A stretch of DNA of 64,000 nucleotides from Taklimakanibacter albus (lineage in GTDB: Bacteria > Pseudomonadota > Alphaproteobacteria > Rhizobiales > Aestuariivirgaceae), in NCBI RefSeq assembly GCF_016595235.1, contig NZ_JAENHL010000007.1, forward strand, positions 124,001 through 188,000, given 5' to 3'. Under the pieces are notes generated by a model. It ran no database searches. It was not told the DNA's origin and worked only from the letters and a program-made list of their open reading frames with translations. This document shows, piece after piece, positions 36,007-44,850 of this stretch. Made by a program: the position numbers and the translations under genes. Each line of letters starts with the position of its first letter. The first letter of the stretch is position 1.

Positions 36007-36827
36007 GCCTCATCACCCGCGCCAATATCGCCCGCACGCTGCTCCTGGGGTTTTTCCTGCTCTTCACCTTCGTGCCGCTCTATTGGATGTTCATCACCTC
36101 GATCAAACCGAGCGATGACTATCTGGCGGTGCCGCCCGTCTGGTTCCCGGCCGAGCCGACGATGCTGCATTATACGGCGGCCCTCTTCGCTTATCGCGGC
36201 CTCGACGGCCTCATCAACAGCGTGATTATCTCAGCCGCCGCGACGCTGCTTTCGACGGTGCTCGGCACGCTGATGGCCTACAGCCTCGCCCGCTTCAATA
36301 CCGGCGGTCAGCATCTCTCCTTTTGGGTCCTGTCGCAGCGCTTCCTGCCGCCCATCGCCATCGTGCTGCCGATATTCCTGATCTATCGCGCGGTCGGCCT
36401 GCATGACACGCATTTCGGCCTGATCATTGCTTATACGGTCTTCACCTTGCCGGTGACCGTGTGGATGATGTTCGCCTATTTCCGCCAGATGCCGAAATCG
36501 CTCGAGGAAGCTGCCCTCGTCGATGGCTGCACGCGCTGGCAGTCCCTGTGGCGGGTCGCGATTCCGCTCGCAATGCCCGGCATCGTCGCCGCCGCCGTCT
36601 TCGCCTTTATCGCCTGCTGGACAGAATTTTTCTTCGCGCTGATCCTGACCAGCCAGACCGCTTTCACTCTGCCGACCGTGTTCCGCGCCTTTCTCGGCTT
36701 CCAGGGCGCCCAGTATGGCGAGGCGAGCGCCCTCGCGATGGTCTCGCTGGTGCCATCCATCATTCTCGGCATTCTCGTCCAGCGCCACCTGGTGCGCGGG
36801 CTGACCCTTGGCGCCGTGCGCGGCTAG
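36003..36827 (+). CDS. Sugar ABC transporter permease, MalG type (CUT1)
   Basis: A 274-residue permease with the MalG-type start (LLFTFVPLYWMFITSIKPSD), an EAA loop of PKSLEEAALVDGCTRWQSLW and the C-terminal QRHLVRGLTLGAVRG. The ATG at 36003 overlaps the preceding stop; longer upstream readings run through the MalF-type gene in another frame and were rejected. Confidence 0.93.
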   Translation: MSLITRANIARTLLLGFFLLFTFVPLYWMFITSIKPSDDYLAVPPVWFPAEPTMLHYTAALFAYRGLDGLINSVIISAAATLLSTVLGTLMAYSLARFNTGGQHLSFWVLSQRFLPPIAIVLPIFLIYRAVGLHDTHFGLIIAYTVFTLPVTVWMMFAYFRQMPKSLEEAALVDGCTRWQSLWRVAIPLAMPGIVAAAVFAFIACWTEFFFALILTSQTAFTLPTVFRAFLGFQGAQYGEASALAMVSLVPSIILGILVQRHLVRGLTLGAVRG

Positions 36828-36838
36828 AAAGGAACGAC

Positions 36839-37921
36839 ATGGCTCACGTCACCATCAAGGGTCTGCACAAGCATTTCGGGGCGGTGCATGTCGTGAAGGG
36901 CATCGACCTCGCCATCGCCGACGGTGAGTTCACCGTCCTGGTCGGCCCCTCCGGCTGCGGCAAATCCACATTGCTGCGCACCGTAGCGGGGCTCGAGCAG
37001 GCGAGCGAAGGCACGATCGAGATCGGCGGCAAGGTGGTGAACGACACACGTCCGCGCGACCGCGACGTCGCCATGGTCTTCCAGGATTATGCGCTTTATC
37101 CCCACATGACCGTCGCCCAGAATATCGGCTTTGGCCTGCGCGCCCGCAATTTCCCCAGGCCGGAGATCGAGACCCGGGTCAAGCGTGCCGCGAAGATGCT
37201 GAATATCGACCAGCTTCTCGACCGCCTGCCACGCCAGCTGTCGGGCGGCCAGCGCCAGCGTGTCGCCATCGGCCGCGCCATCGTGCGCAACCCGCAGATC
37301 TTCCTTTTCGACGAGCCCCTCTCGAACCTCGATGCGCAACTGCGCGACGAGATGCGCAGCGAGATCAAGCGCCTGCACCAGGAGCTCGGCGCCACCATGA
37401 TCTATGTGACGCATGACCAGATCGAGGCGATGACGCTCGCCGACCGGATCGTGCTCATGAATGCCGGCCAGATCGAGCAGTCGGGTACGCCGCTCGAGCT
37501 TTACGAGAAGCCCAGGACGCGGTTCGTCGCGGGTTTCCTGGGCTCGCCCAAGATCAACTTCATCAAGGCCAGGCTGGAGAACGCCGGCATAGTCTTCGCC
37601 GACGGTCAGACACTTAAACTCCCGGCGGTGGATGCGCAGCGTTACGCCGCCCATGCCGGCAAGCCGGTCATATTCGGGATCAGGCCGCAGCATATCGATC
37701 GCGCGCCGATGACCGGATCCCCCCATATCAAAAGCACCGTCGATCTCGTTCAGCCAACGGGTGCCCGCACCTATGTGACCTTCACGATCGGCGGCGAACC
37801 GGTCATGGCCGAGCTCGACGCCCATGATGCCGGCAAGCCCGGCGATGAAATAGCCATTGCCCTGGACCTCGCTCATTTCCTATTGATTGCCCCCGAAAAC
37901 GGGAACGTCCTGGGGAGATAA
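36839..37921 (+). CDS. Sugar ABC transporter ATP-binding protein (MalK/UgpC type)
   Basis: A 360-residue CUT1 ATPase. Walker A is GPSGCGKST, the signature LSGGQRQR, Walker B IFLFDEPLSNLDAQLR and the switch region YVTHDQIEAMT. The regulatory TOBE domain follows (FGIRPQHIDRAP onward). The start ATG at 36839 has GAAAGGAAC upstream; the frame is open for 126 codons before it but those are a shadow of the permease gene. The lactonase-like gene starts 2 bases after its stop. Confidence 0.95.
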   Translation: MAHVTIKGLHKHFGAVHVVKGIDLAIADGEFTVLVGPSGCGKSTLLRTVAGLEQASEGTIEIGGKVVNDTRPRDRDVAMVFQDYALYPHMTVAQNIGFGLRARNFPRPEIETRVKRAAKMLNIDQLLDRLPRQLSGGQRQRVAIGRAIVRNPQIFLFDEPLSNLDAQLRDEMRSEIKRLHQELGATMIYVTHDQIEAMTLADRIVLMNAGQIEQSGTPLELYEKPRTRFVAGFLGSPKINFIKARLENAGIVFADGQTLKLPAVDAQRYAAHAGKPVIFGIRPQHIDRAPMTGSPHIKSTVDLVQPTGARTYVTFTIGGEPVMAELDAHDAGKPGDEIAIALDLAHFLLIAPENGNVLGR

Positions 37922-37923
37922 TC

Positions 37924-39879
37924 ATGACCGACAAGCAGCCATCACGCGCCGTGCGGCTGTTCGGCACCGACGAAGCGGTCGAGCCGCCACGCATCGTGAC
38001 GGCGGGCGCCCTCAGCGTCGAATTCGAGACCGGCAATCTGCGGTATATCCGCTATGGCGGCATCGAAATGATCCGCGCCATCTCCTTCATCGTCCGTGAC
38101 AGGAATTGGGCGACCTACACGCCGCTCCTCTCCAACCTGCTGGTCGAGGAGAACGGCGACAGCTTCGCCATCAGCTATGACGCCGAGACGAAGGACGAGG
38201 ACCAGTCCTTCCGCTACTCGGCCAGGATCACCGGTGCCGCCGATGGCAGCATCGATTTCATGGCCGAGGGCAAGGCGGCGACCGACTTCGTCACCAACCG
38301 CACCGGCTTCGTCGTGCTGCACCCGATCGCCGGCGTCGCGGGGAGGCCCGCCTGGGTCGAGACGGCGGACGGCAAGAAGGTCGACACGAGCTTCCCCGAT
38401 CTCATCTCGCCGGCCCAGCCGATCATGAATATGCGCGCCATCACGCATGAATTTGCACCGGGCGCCCGCGTCGTCTGCCGCATGGAAGGCGATGTCTATG
38501 AAATGGAGGACCAGCGCAACTGGATGGATGCCTCCTACAAGACCTATGTGCGCCCGCTGGCGAAGCCCTGGCCCTATGAGCTGAAGAAGGGCGAGAAGCT
38601 CAAGCAGAAAGTATCGCTGCGCCTCGACGGCGAAGCGCCTGAGGCCAATGCCAAGGCAAAGCCCGTCACCATACGGGTGGGCAAGTGGCTGGGCGCCGTC
38701 CCGCCGCTGGGTGTCGGCCTCGCGCCGGAAGATGCCGCCTCGGCCGCCAAGGCGGTGACGCTTCTGGGCCAGATAAAGCCGGTGTATGTCATTTGCCACT
38801 ACGATACGCGCCTCGGCCACGATCAGAAGTCGCTGAGCGCGATGCTCAAGGTTGCGAAGGCGCTCAAGGCGGATGCCTGGCTCGAAGCCGTCGTCACCAA
38901 GGTCGAAGGCTTTGAGAAGGAGATCGCCGGCCTCGCCAAACAGGTCTCGCGGCTCAAGCCGCCCTTCAAAGCTGTATTCCTGTCGTCCGCTTCAGACATG
39001 AAGAGCACGCAGCCGACAGGCCCCTGGCCACCCTGCCCGCCGCTGGCGGACATCTACCGGCTCGCCCGCCGCCTGTTTCCCCGTAGCCGTATCGGTGGCG
39101 GCATGATGAGCTATTTCACCGAGATCAATCGCAAGCGCCCGCCCGCCGGACAGGCCGATTTCATCTCCTTCACCAACTCCGCCCTCGTTCATGCGAGCGA
39201 CGACCGTTCGGTGACTGAGGGACTAGAGGCGCTGCCGGCGATGGCCAAGAGTGTCCGGGCCCTCAGCGGCGGCAAGCCTTTCGCGGTGGGTCCCAGCGCC
39301 ATCGGCATGCGCTTCAATCCTTATGGCGCAGCGCCACAGGCCAATCCCAATGATGTGCGCCAGGCGATGAACCGCAATGATCCGCGCCAGCGCGGCCTGA
39401 TCGGCGCCGCCTGGGCCTTGGCTTATTTCGCCCATTTCGCGCGGGGCGGCGCCAGCGCCATTGCGCTTGGCGGGCTGACCGGTCCGTTTGGCGCACTCTA
39501 CAGCAAGAGCGCATGGCCGCAGGCCTGGTACGACACGAGCAAGGGCCTCTATCCCGTCTTCCACGTCCTGCGCGGGCTGGCGCGGCTTGCCGGCAATGAT
39601 CTTCTCGGCCTCGAGATCAGCCGGCCGCGCGACGTTCAGGCTTTGGCGGCACGGCGCCCGGATGGCAAAACCGAATTATGGCTCGCCAATCTCACCGGTG
39701 AGACCGTCACCGTCGATATCGGCGCCATGTTCAAGGGTGGGCGCAAGATGGTCCTGGATGAGCACCGCTTCATCCAGGCGGCGGACAAGGTAGAATTCCT
39801 GGACAGAAGCAGGGGCAAGGTGGAAACGTCGCGGCTTACGCTCGACGCCTATGCCACCTGCCGGGTCATTTCGCCCTAG
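37924..39879 (+). CDS. D-apionolactonase (ApnL)-like family protein
   Basis: A 651-residue cytoplasmic protein that I place, from memory of the family, with D-apionolactonase ApnL (lactone hydrolysis in D-apiose catabolism). It appears to have three parts: an N-terminal beta domain (about 1-240, with NLRYIRYGGIEMIRAISFIV and the family-typical VRDRNWATY), a TIM-barrel-like middle (about 245-560, with VYVICHYDTRLGHD and RIGGGMMSYFTEINRKRP) and a C-terminal beta domain (about 565-651, LWLANLTGETVTVDIG). There is no signal peptide. It is the last gene of an operon with importer, aldolase and dehydrogenase. The lactonase role is inference; an alternative is a glycoside-hydrolase-like enzyme. Confidence 0.6.
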   Translation: MTDKQPSRAVRLFGTDEAVEPPRIVTAGALSVEFETGNLRYIRYGGIEMIRAISFIVRDRNWATYTPLLSNLLVEENGDSFAISYDAETKDEDQSFRYSARITGAADGSIDFMAEGKAATDFVTNRTGFVVLHPIAGVAGRPAWVETADGKKVDTSFPDLISPAQPIMNMRAITHEFAPGARVVCRMEGDVYEMEDQRNWMDASYKTYVRPLAKPWPYELKKGEKLKQKVSLRLDGEAPEANAKAKPVTIRVGKWLGAVPPLGVGLAPEDAASAAKAVTLLGQIKPVYVICHYDTRLGHDQKSLSAMLKVAKALKADAWLEAVVTKVEGFEKEIAGLAKQVSRLKPPFKAVFLSSASDMKSTQPTGPWPPCPPLADIYRLARRLFPRSRIGGGMMSYFTEINRKRPPAGQADFISFTNSALVHASDDRSVTEGLEALPAMAKSVRALSGGKPFAVGPSAIGMRFNPYGAAPQANPNDVRQAMNRNDPRQRGLIGAAWALAYFAHFARGGASAIALGGLTGPFGALYSKSAWPQAWYDTSKGLYPVFHVLRGLARLAGNDLLGLEISRPRDVQALAARRPDGKTELWLANLTGETVTVDIGAMFKGGRKMVLDEHRFIQAADKVEFLDRSRGKVETSRLTLDAYATCRVISP

Positions 39880-40847
39880 CTTGAAGTTTGCGACCAGCGT
39901 GACTCGCGCGGCGACTCGCCGAAGCGCTCGCGATAACGCGTCGAGAAATGCGACTGGCTGGCGAAGCCGCACAGGAAGGCGATCTGCTGCAGGCTGTTGC
40001 CGGTGCGATAGGCGGTGAGGATCTGCCGGCGTGCTTCCTGAAGGCGAAGCTCCATCAGCTCATGGCCGAAGGTCGTGCCATGCATCTTGAACAGCTTGAA
40101 CAGATAGCGCAACGAGATGCGATGCGCCTGGGCGACCTTGGCCGGCGAGAGCTCGCCGTCGCCCAGATGCTCCTTCATATAGGCGCTCAGGCGCTTGAAC
40201 ATCACATGGGCAAGTGACCGGTCCTCGAATTCCTGCTGTCCCGCCTGCTGCGCCGTTTCCAGCATCAGGCAGAGCATGTCGAGAAGCGGCTCCGACAGAC
40301 GGTCCGCCGCCTCGGGCGACCAGGGCATGTCCGGCCGCATCAGGCGCGTCGCCATTTGCCCGATCGTGGCGGAGAGCGTCGCATTGGCGATGTTTTCGCG
40401 CGCACAGAGCGTGTCGATCGACGGCAAGCGTCCGCGCAGGATGGCGCACGGAATCTTGAGGGTCAGGTTCTCGAAATCATCCGAGCACGCCGCTTCATAA
40501 TATTCCGACGAATTGAGCAGCGCGACGCCGCCCGGATCGATGAAACCCGAGCGTCCGCGCTGATCGAAATAGAGCTGGCGCTTGAGTGGAAAGATGAAGA
40601 CGAAATTCTCGGCACCATCTTCCTTGGCCGCCTCCGCATAGCGGAAGACGCGCTGCTGGCTCGACTTGAAGCTCGATAGGCCGATGGGCCCGAGCACCGC
40701 CTCATGCAGCTCGCCCTGCACCTCGCCATCGATGCGCGGTTTCACGTCGACGCAATAATAGACCTGGTTCATGAAATCCCGCCAAGCGGCGAGCCGGGCG
40801 GCAGCCGGGACTTCCTCGGTGGAAAAGGCACGCAAGCCAAGCTTCAT
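39876..40847 (-). CDS. AraC family transcriptional regulator
   Basis: A 323-residue regulator with an N-terminal AraC-binding-like domain of the FeaR/NitR type and a C-terminal double helix-turn-helix (VAQAHRISLRYLFKLFKMHG and LQQIAFLCGFASQSHFSTRY, then RERFGESPRESR). The start ATG at 40847 follows AGGTGAGG at about 8 bases; in-frame starts at 40868 and 40877 lack an SD. It overlaps the lactonase-like gene tail to tail by 4 bases and is divergent from the amide operon at 41117, which it most likely activates; NitR-type relatives control nitrile or amide enzymes. Confidence 0.92.
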   Translation of the reverse strand: MKLGLRAFSTEEVPAAARLAAWRDFMNQVYYCVDVKPRIDGEVQGELHEAVLGPIGLSSFKSSQQRVFRYAEAAKEDGAENFVFIFPLKRQLYFDQRGRSGFIDPGGVALLNSSEYYEAACSDDFENLTLKIPCAILRGRLPSIDTLCARENIANATLSATIGQMATRLMRPDMPWSPEAADRLSEPLLDMLCLMLETAQQAGQQEFEDRSLAHVMFKRLSAYMKEHLGDGELSPAKVAQAHRISLRYLFKLFKMHGTTFGHELMELRLQEARRQILTAYRTGNSLQQIAFLCGFASQSHFSTRYRERFGESPRESRWSQTSS

Positions 40848-41071
40848 AGGAAAGCCCTCACCTCCCATGACCCACATCCGGGCTCGATAGTGACGGACAG
40901 GTGGGGGCGAGTCCAGAGGCAGGCTCAGGGCTTCCCACCAAAGTCGCCTGCGGGTTGGACGTCGTGCCCAGTACCTTCAGGTGAAAATGACTGTGCACTG
41001 GCGCGAAAGACGGGTCCGGTGAAGCTTCCTATAGTTGGAGCGCAGTCTGGGCCTGAGCCCATCCCTGCCGA

Positions 41072-41087
41072 GATGCGTGAACGCATC
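41072..41087. promoter_or_regulatory. Inverted repeat in the leader of the amide operon
   Basis: GATGCG (41072-41077), TGAA, CGCATC (41082-41087) lies 30 bases before the start of the binding-protein gene and in the gap shared with the divergent AraC gene. It could be an operator half or a leader hairpin next to the SD (GGAGGGAGA, 41102-41110). The rest of the 269-base gap shows no clear promoter to my eye. Confidence 0.4.
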
Positions 41088-41116
41088 CGTCAACGATATT
41101 TGGAGGGAGAGCCCGG

Positions 41117-42400
41117 ATGATCCGTCACATCAATCGCCGTCATATCGTCGGTGGTATCGCCGCCGGCGCCGTCGCGATGCCTTTCGTATCGAGGCGCCCG
41201 GCGCTGGCCGCCGATCCCATTCTGATCGGCCTGCCGACAGCGCAGACCGCCCAGGCCGGTGTCGCCGACCATCAGGACTATCTCAATGGCGCCACCCTCG
41301 CGATGGAAGAGATCAATGCCGCGGGCGGTGTGCTCGGCCGCGAGATCCAGTTCGTGGTGGTCGATGTCGATCCGCTCTCGCCCGAAAGCTGCCAGATCGC
41401 CATCAGCAAGCTCGTCGATGCCAAGGTGCATGCGATCGGCTGCGCCTTCACGCTGGTGCCCATCCCCACCGCAGACGCGTCCTCGAAATACAAATGCCCC
41501 TTCCTGTGGGGCGTCACACAGCGCAACTATACCGAGGAAGTCGCGAAAGACCCGGAGAAATACGGCCATTGCTTCCAGACCGATCCCTCGGAAGTCCATT
41601 ACGGCTACACCTTCCCGACCTTCCTGAAAGACATGCGCGATGCCGGCGTGTGGAAGCCGCTCAACAATGGCGTCCATATCGTGCAGGAGCAGATCGCCTA
41701 TAACCAGACGATCTCCAAGGCGCTGCAGGAGGCCCTGCCCAAGAGCGAGTTCACCCTCGCCAAGATCACCGACATTCAATACCCCGTGCAGGATTGGGGC
41801 CCGGTCATTCAGGACATCAAGGCGACCGGCGCCGGCGCCGTCATGATCGACCACTGGGTCGCCGCCGAATATGCCGCTTTCGTCAAGCAGTATCAGGCCG
41901 ATCCGCTCAAAGGCGCCCTCGTCTATCTGCAATATGGCCCCTCGCAGCCGGAATTCCTGGAGCTCTCGGGGCCTGCAGCCGAAGGCTTCGTGTGGAGCAC
42001 CGTGCTCGGCGTCTATGCCGATGAAAAGGGCAAGGCCTTTCGCGAGAAATATCAGAAGCGTTTCCCAGGCATCATGGGCCTTTGCTACACCGGCAACTCC
42101 TATGACACGGTCTATTTCCTGAAAGCCGCCTGGGAAGCGGTCGGCGATCCGTCGAAATTCAAGGAAGTCTGCGACTGGATCCGCGTCAATTCCTATCGCG
42201 GCGTCTGCGGTTTCATGGACATGAACAACAAATACCAGGAATGCGCGCATTTCCCGGACAATGGTTATGACGTCACCGCGACCGAGCTGGAAAAGGGCAT
42301 GGGCCAGCTGTTCTTCCAGGTCCAGGACGTGCAGCACAAGATCATCTATCCCGATGCGCTGAAGGAAGTGGCTCTCAGGCCCGCGCCCTGGTGGTCATGA
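41117..42400 (+). CDS. ABC transporter substrate-binding protein (branched-chain amino acid/amide type)
   Basis: A 427-residue type-1 periplasmic binding protein of the LivJ/UrtA/AmiC class. A twin-arginine-like N-terminus (NRRHIVGGIAAGAVAM, cleavage near ALA) precedes PILIGLPTAQTAQAGVADHQ and the family segment LAMEEINAAGGVLGREIQFV. It contains nine Cys residues, more than is common. Its stop overlaps the first ATPase gene (ATGA). As the operon ends in a dimethylformamidase-like enzyme, the ligand may be a small amide; urea or a branched-chain amino acid are alternatives. Confidence 0.88.
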   Translation: MIRHINRRHIVGGIAAGAVAMPFVSRRPALAADPILIGLPTAQTAQAGVADHQDYLNGATLAMEEINAAGGVLGREIQFVVVDVDPLSPESCQIAISKLVDAKVHAIGCAFTLVPIPTADASSKYKCPFLWGVTQRNYTEEVAKDPEKYGHCFQTDPSEVHYGYTFPTFLKDMRDAGVWKPLNNGVHIVQEQIAYNQTISKALQEALPKSEFTLAKITDIQYPVQDWGPVIQDIKATGAGAVMIDHWVAAEYAAFVKQYQADPLKGALVYLQYGPSQPEFLELSGPAAEGFVWSTVLGVYADEKGKAFREKYQKRFPGIMGLCYTGNSYDTVYFLKAAWEAVGDPSKFKEVCDWIRVNSYRGVCGFMDMNNKYQECAHFPDNGYDVTATELEKGMGQLFFQVQDVQHKIIYPDALKEVALRPAPWWS

Positions 42401-43164
42401 CGAAGACTCAAGTGAGCGCGTCGCAACCGCTCTTCGCCTGCTCGGATATCAGCCTCGACCTTGGCGGCCGTGAGATCCTGCGAAAGATCTCACTCGCCGT
42501 CGGGCCGGGCGAGGTGCTGGGCATCATCGGGCCGAATGGCGCCGGCAAGACGAGCCTCTTCGAGGTCCTGTCGGGACGCATCGCGCCCAAATCCGGCACC
42601 GTGACCTTCAGGGGCAAGGATGTCACGCGTTTGCGCCTGCATGAGCGCGCCAGGCTCGGCATCGGCCGCACCTATCAGACGCCGGTGGTTCCGGAAGACC
42701 TGACCGTCGGCGAGGTGCTGAAGGCGGCACGCCAGGCCTACAGGCCCTATCTCACCGGCGACCACGCCGAATGGGGCGCCGAGCTGGTGCGTTTCAAGAT
42801 CGACAGCCACAAGCCTGCCTCGCGCCTCGACACGCTCGACCGGCGCAAATTGCTGCTGACCTGCCTTCTGATGCGCCACCCGCCCCTCATCCTGATGGAT
42901 GAGCCGGCGGCCGGCCTCATCAATTCCGAGGTCGACGAGTTCGACGACCTGATCCGCATCCTGTCCAAGGAGATGAATGTCGCGATCATCATTGTCGAGC
43001 ATCGCATCGAACTTCTGGCGACCATCGCCGACCGCGTGATGGTCATGGATGCCGGCGAGACGATCTCGGAAGGTGCGCTCGATATCGTGCTGAACGACCC
43101 GCGCGTCCATGCCGCCTATTTCGAGAATGTAGTCGAAGGCAGCCTCGACGAGGAGGCCGCTTAA
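42397..43164 (+). CDS. ABC transporter ATP-binding protein, LivG type
   Basis: A 255-residue HAAT-family ATPase. Walker A is GPNGAGKTS and the Walker B region is LILMDEPAAGLINSEVDE, with the switch histidine in IIVEHRIELL. The ABC signature is degenerate: where LSGGQ is expected the sequence reads LDTLDRRKLLL, as in some LivG/UrtD-type subunits. The start ATG at 42397 overlaps the binding-protein stop; the GTG at 42391 is two codons upstream. Confidence 0.9.
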   Translation: MTKTQVSASQPLFACSDISLDLGGREILRKISLAVGPGEVLGIIGPNGAGKTSLFEVLSGRIAPKSGTVTFRGKDVTRLRLHERARLGIGRTYQTPVVPEDLTVGEVLKAARQAYRPYLTGDHAEWGAELVRFKIDSHKPASRLDTLDRRKLLLTCLLMRHPPLILMDEPAAGLINSEVDEFDDLIRILSKEMNVAIIIVEHRIELLATIADRVMVMDAGETISEGALDIVLNDPRVHAAYFENVVEGSLDEEAA

Positions 43165-43165
43165 G

Positions 43166-43903
43166 ATGGACCATGCCGTGCCGCAGAAGAAGGAAGTACT
43201 GAACGTCAAAGGCCTGTCGGCCGGCTATGGGCCGATGCGCGTCATCCACGACCTCGATCTCATCGTCTATTCGGGCGAGCGGGTCGGCCTTGTCGGCCTC
43301 AACGGACATGGCAAGTCGAGCTTGTTCTTGGGCATCGCCGGCCTCACCGGCTGGCAGCGCGGCTCGATCAAGCTCAATGGCGTCGAGGTCGGCCGCACCA
43401 GAAGCCAGGGGCCCGGCCGCTACACCCATCAGGTCGTCCGCCAGGGCCTGGCGCTGATCCCGCAGGGTGATGAGATCTTCACCGGCCTCACCGTCGAGGA
43501 GCATCTCGACAGCGGCGCCTTCACCCCGCGCGCCTGGCGCGAGCGGGCCGAGCGCAAGGAACACGTGCTCAAGATCTTCCCGCCGCTCCGCAAGCTCATG
43601 AAGACGGCGGTCGGCCGCCTCTCGGGTGGCGAGCGCCGCATGGTGTCGATCGGCCGCGGCCTGATGGCGGAAGCCTCGCTCTTCCTGGTCGACGAGCCTT
43701 CGCTGGGCCTCGCACCCAAGATCGGCAAAGGCGTCCTCGACGCGCTGATGAGCGTCGAGCTCGGCCAGTCGGCCATGATCATCGCCGAGCAGAATGTCGC
43801 TCTGCTCGAAGGCCGCGTCGACCGGGTCATCGGCATGCATGTCGGCAAATTGAAGGGCGAGGCTTCGGCTTCTCTCACGTTTCAGACCAGGCGGGAGCAT
43901 TAG
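43166..43903 (+). CDS. ABC transporter ATP-binding protein, LivF type
   Basis: A 245-residue second ATPase. Walker A is GLNGHGKSS (family consensus GxNGxGKTT; Ser replaces the final Thr), the signature is LSGGERRM and Walker B LFLVDEPSLGLAPK. It contains LALIPQGDEIFTGLTVEEHL, a LivF mark. Two bases separate it from LivG. A palindromic element begins at its stop codon. Confidence 0.93.
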   Translation: MDHAVPQKKEVLNVKGLSAGYGPMRVIHDLDLIVYSGERVGLVGLNGHGKSSLFLGIAGLTGWQRGSIKLNGVEVGRTRSQGPGRYTHQVVRQGLALIPQGDEIFTGLTVEEHLDSGAFTPRAWRERAERKEHVLKIFPPLRKLMKTAVGRLSGGERRMVSIGRGLMAEASLFLVDEPSLGLAPKIGKGVLDALMSVELGQSAMIIAEQNVALLEGRVDRVIGMHVGKLKGEASASLTFQTRREH

Positions 43904-43951
43904 CGCATGATCCGGAAAAGTGGATACCGGTTTTCCGGCAGGATCATGCGC
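43903..43951. repeat. Hyphomicrobiales palindromic element
   Basis: GCGCATGATCCGGAAAAG at the left and CTTTTCC-like GGTTTTCCGGCAGGATCATGCGC at the right form a 49-bp near-perfect palindrome centred on GTGGATACCGG (arms: GCGCATGATCC / GGATCATGCGC and CCGGAAAA / TTTTCCGG). I recall this motif as widely repeated in Hyphomicrobiales genomes. It fills the gap between the LivF and LivH genes inside the operon, so its RNA hairpin may affect message stability or readthrough. Confidence 0.85.
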
Positions 43952-43965
43952 ATTGGAGAGATGAT

Positions 43966-44847
43966 ATGAACTGGAGCTTCGTCATCGCCAATGCGATCAC
44001 GCTCGCCTGCATCTACGGCACGCTCGCCATCGGCATTTCGATCACCTGGTCGAGCCTCGGCCTCATCAACATGGCCTATGGCTTCATCTTCGCTTTGTCG
44101 GGTTATGGCGCCTGGCTCGCGGCGCAATATATCTCCGCCAACGGCTTCGTCGTCATGGGCGCCGGCATCTTGACCGGCGCTATAGGCGGCATGCTGGTCT
44201 GCGCCCTCGCTTTCATCCCCATCCACGACAAGCCCAATTTCACCGTGCGCGGCATGATCGCCACGCTCGCCGTGAGCCTGGTCGGCAACCAGGCGCTGCT
44301 GTGGTATTTCGGCCCACGCGCCAAGAGCCTGCCGCCGCTCTTCGGCTCCTCGCAGACGTCGATCTTCGGCGTGGTGATGACCGCCGACAAGATCGGGGCG
44401 GTGGTTTCCTCCGTGGTGCTGCTCTCGGCGGTTCTGCTGTGGATGCGCTCGAGCCGGCGCGGCCTCGAGATCCGCGCCATGATGATGAACCCGCATGCCG
44501 CCGCGATCGTCGGTATCGGGGTCAGGCGCACCGGCTTCTATGTGATGGCATTGACCGGCGGCCTTGCCGGCCTCGCCTCGGTGCTGCTCTCGCAGACCTA
44601 TTATGTCGGTCCCTTCAGTGGCATCACGCCGATGGTCAAAGGCCTGAGCGTGGCGCTCTGCGGCGGGCTCGGCAGCGTCTTCGGCGCGGTGATCGCCGCA
44701 GCCTTGCTCGGCATCAACGAAGCCATGACGTCCGTCGTTTTCGGCGGTCAATATGTGCTCATCACCCAGTTCGCGCTGATCATCCTGATCCTGCTGATCC
44801 GGCCGCGCGGCATTGCCGGCATCCTCGACAAGGCGCGCGAGGCCTGA
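43966..44847 (+). CDS. Branched-chain-type ABC transporter permease, LivH type
   Basis: A 293-residue inner-membrane permease with about eight helices. It begins WSFVIANAITLACIYGTLAI, has the LivH-typical SSLGLINMAYGFIFALSGYG and ends with ILLIRPRGIAGILDKAREA. The loop RRGLEIRAMMMNPHAAAIVG contacts the ATPases in this family. The LivM-type gene follows after 3 bases. Confidence 0.93.
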   Translation: MNWSFVIANAITLACIYGTLAIGISITWSSLGLINMAYGFIFALSGYGAWLAAQYISANGFVVMGAGILTGAIGGMLVCALAFIPIHDKPNFTVRGMIATLAVSLVGNQALLWYFGPRAKSLPPLFGSSQTSIFGVVMTADKIGAVVSSVVLLSAVLLWMRSSRRGLEIRAMMMNPHAAAIVGIGVRRTGFYVMALTGGLAGLASVLLSQTYYVGPFSGITPMVKGLSVALCGGLGSVFGAVIAAALLGINEAMTSVVFGGQYVLITQFALIILILLIRPRGIAGILDKAREA

Positions 44848-44850
44848 TCC

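Noticed and set aside
36461-36838. A 126-codon N-terminal extension of the MalK-type ATPase
   Set aside because: It overlaps the MalG-type permease in another frame, and the ATP-binding protein family begins at the ATG at 36839, which has a good SD.
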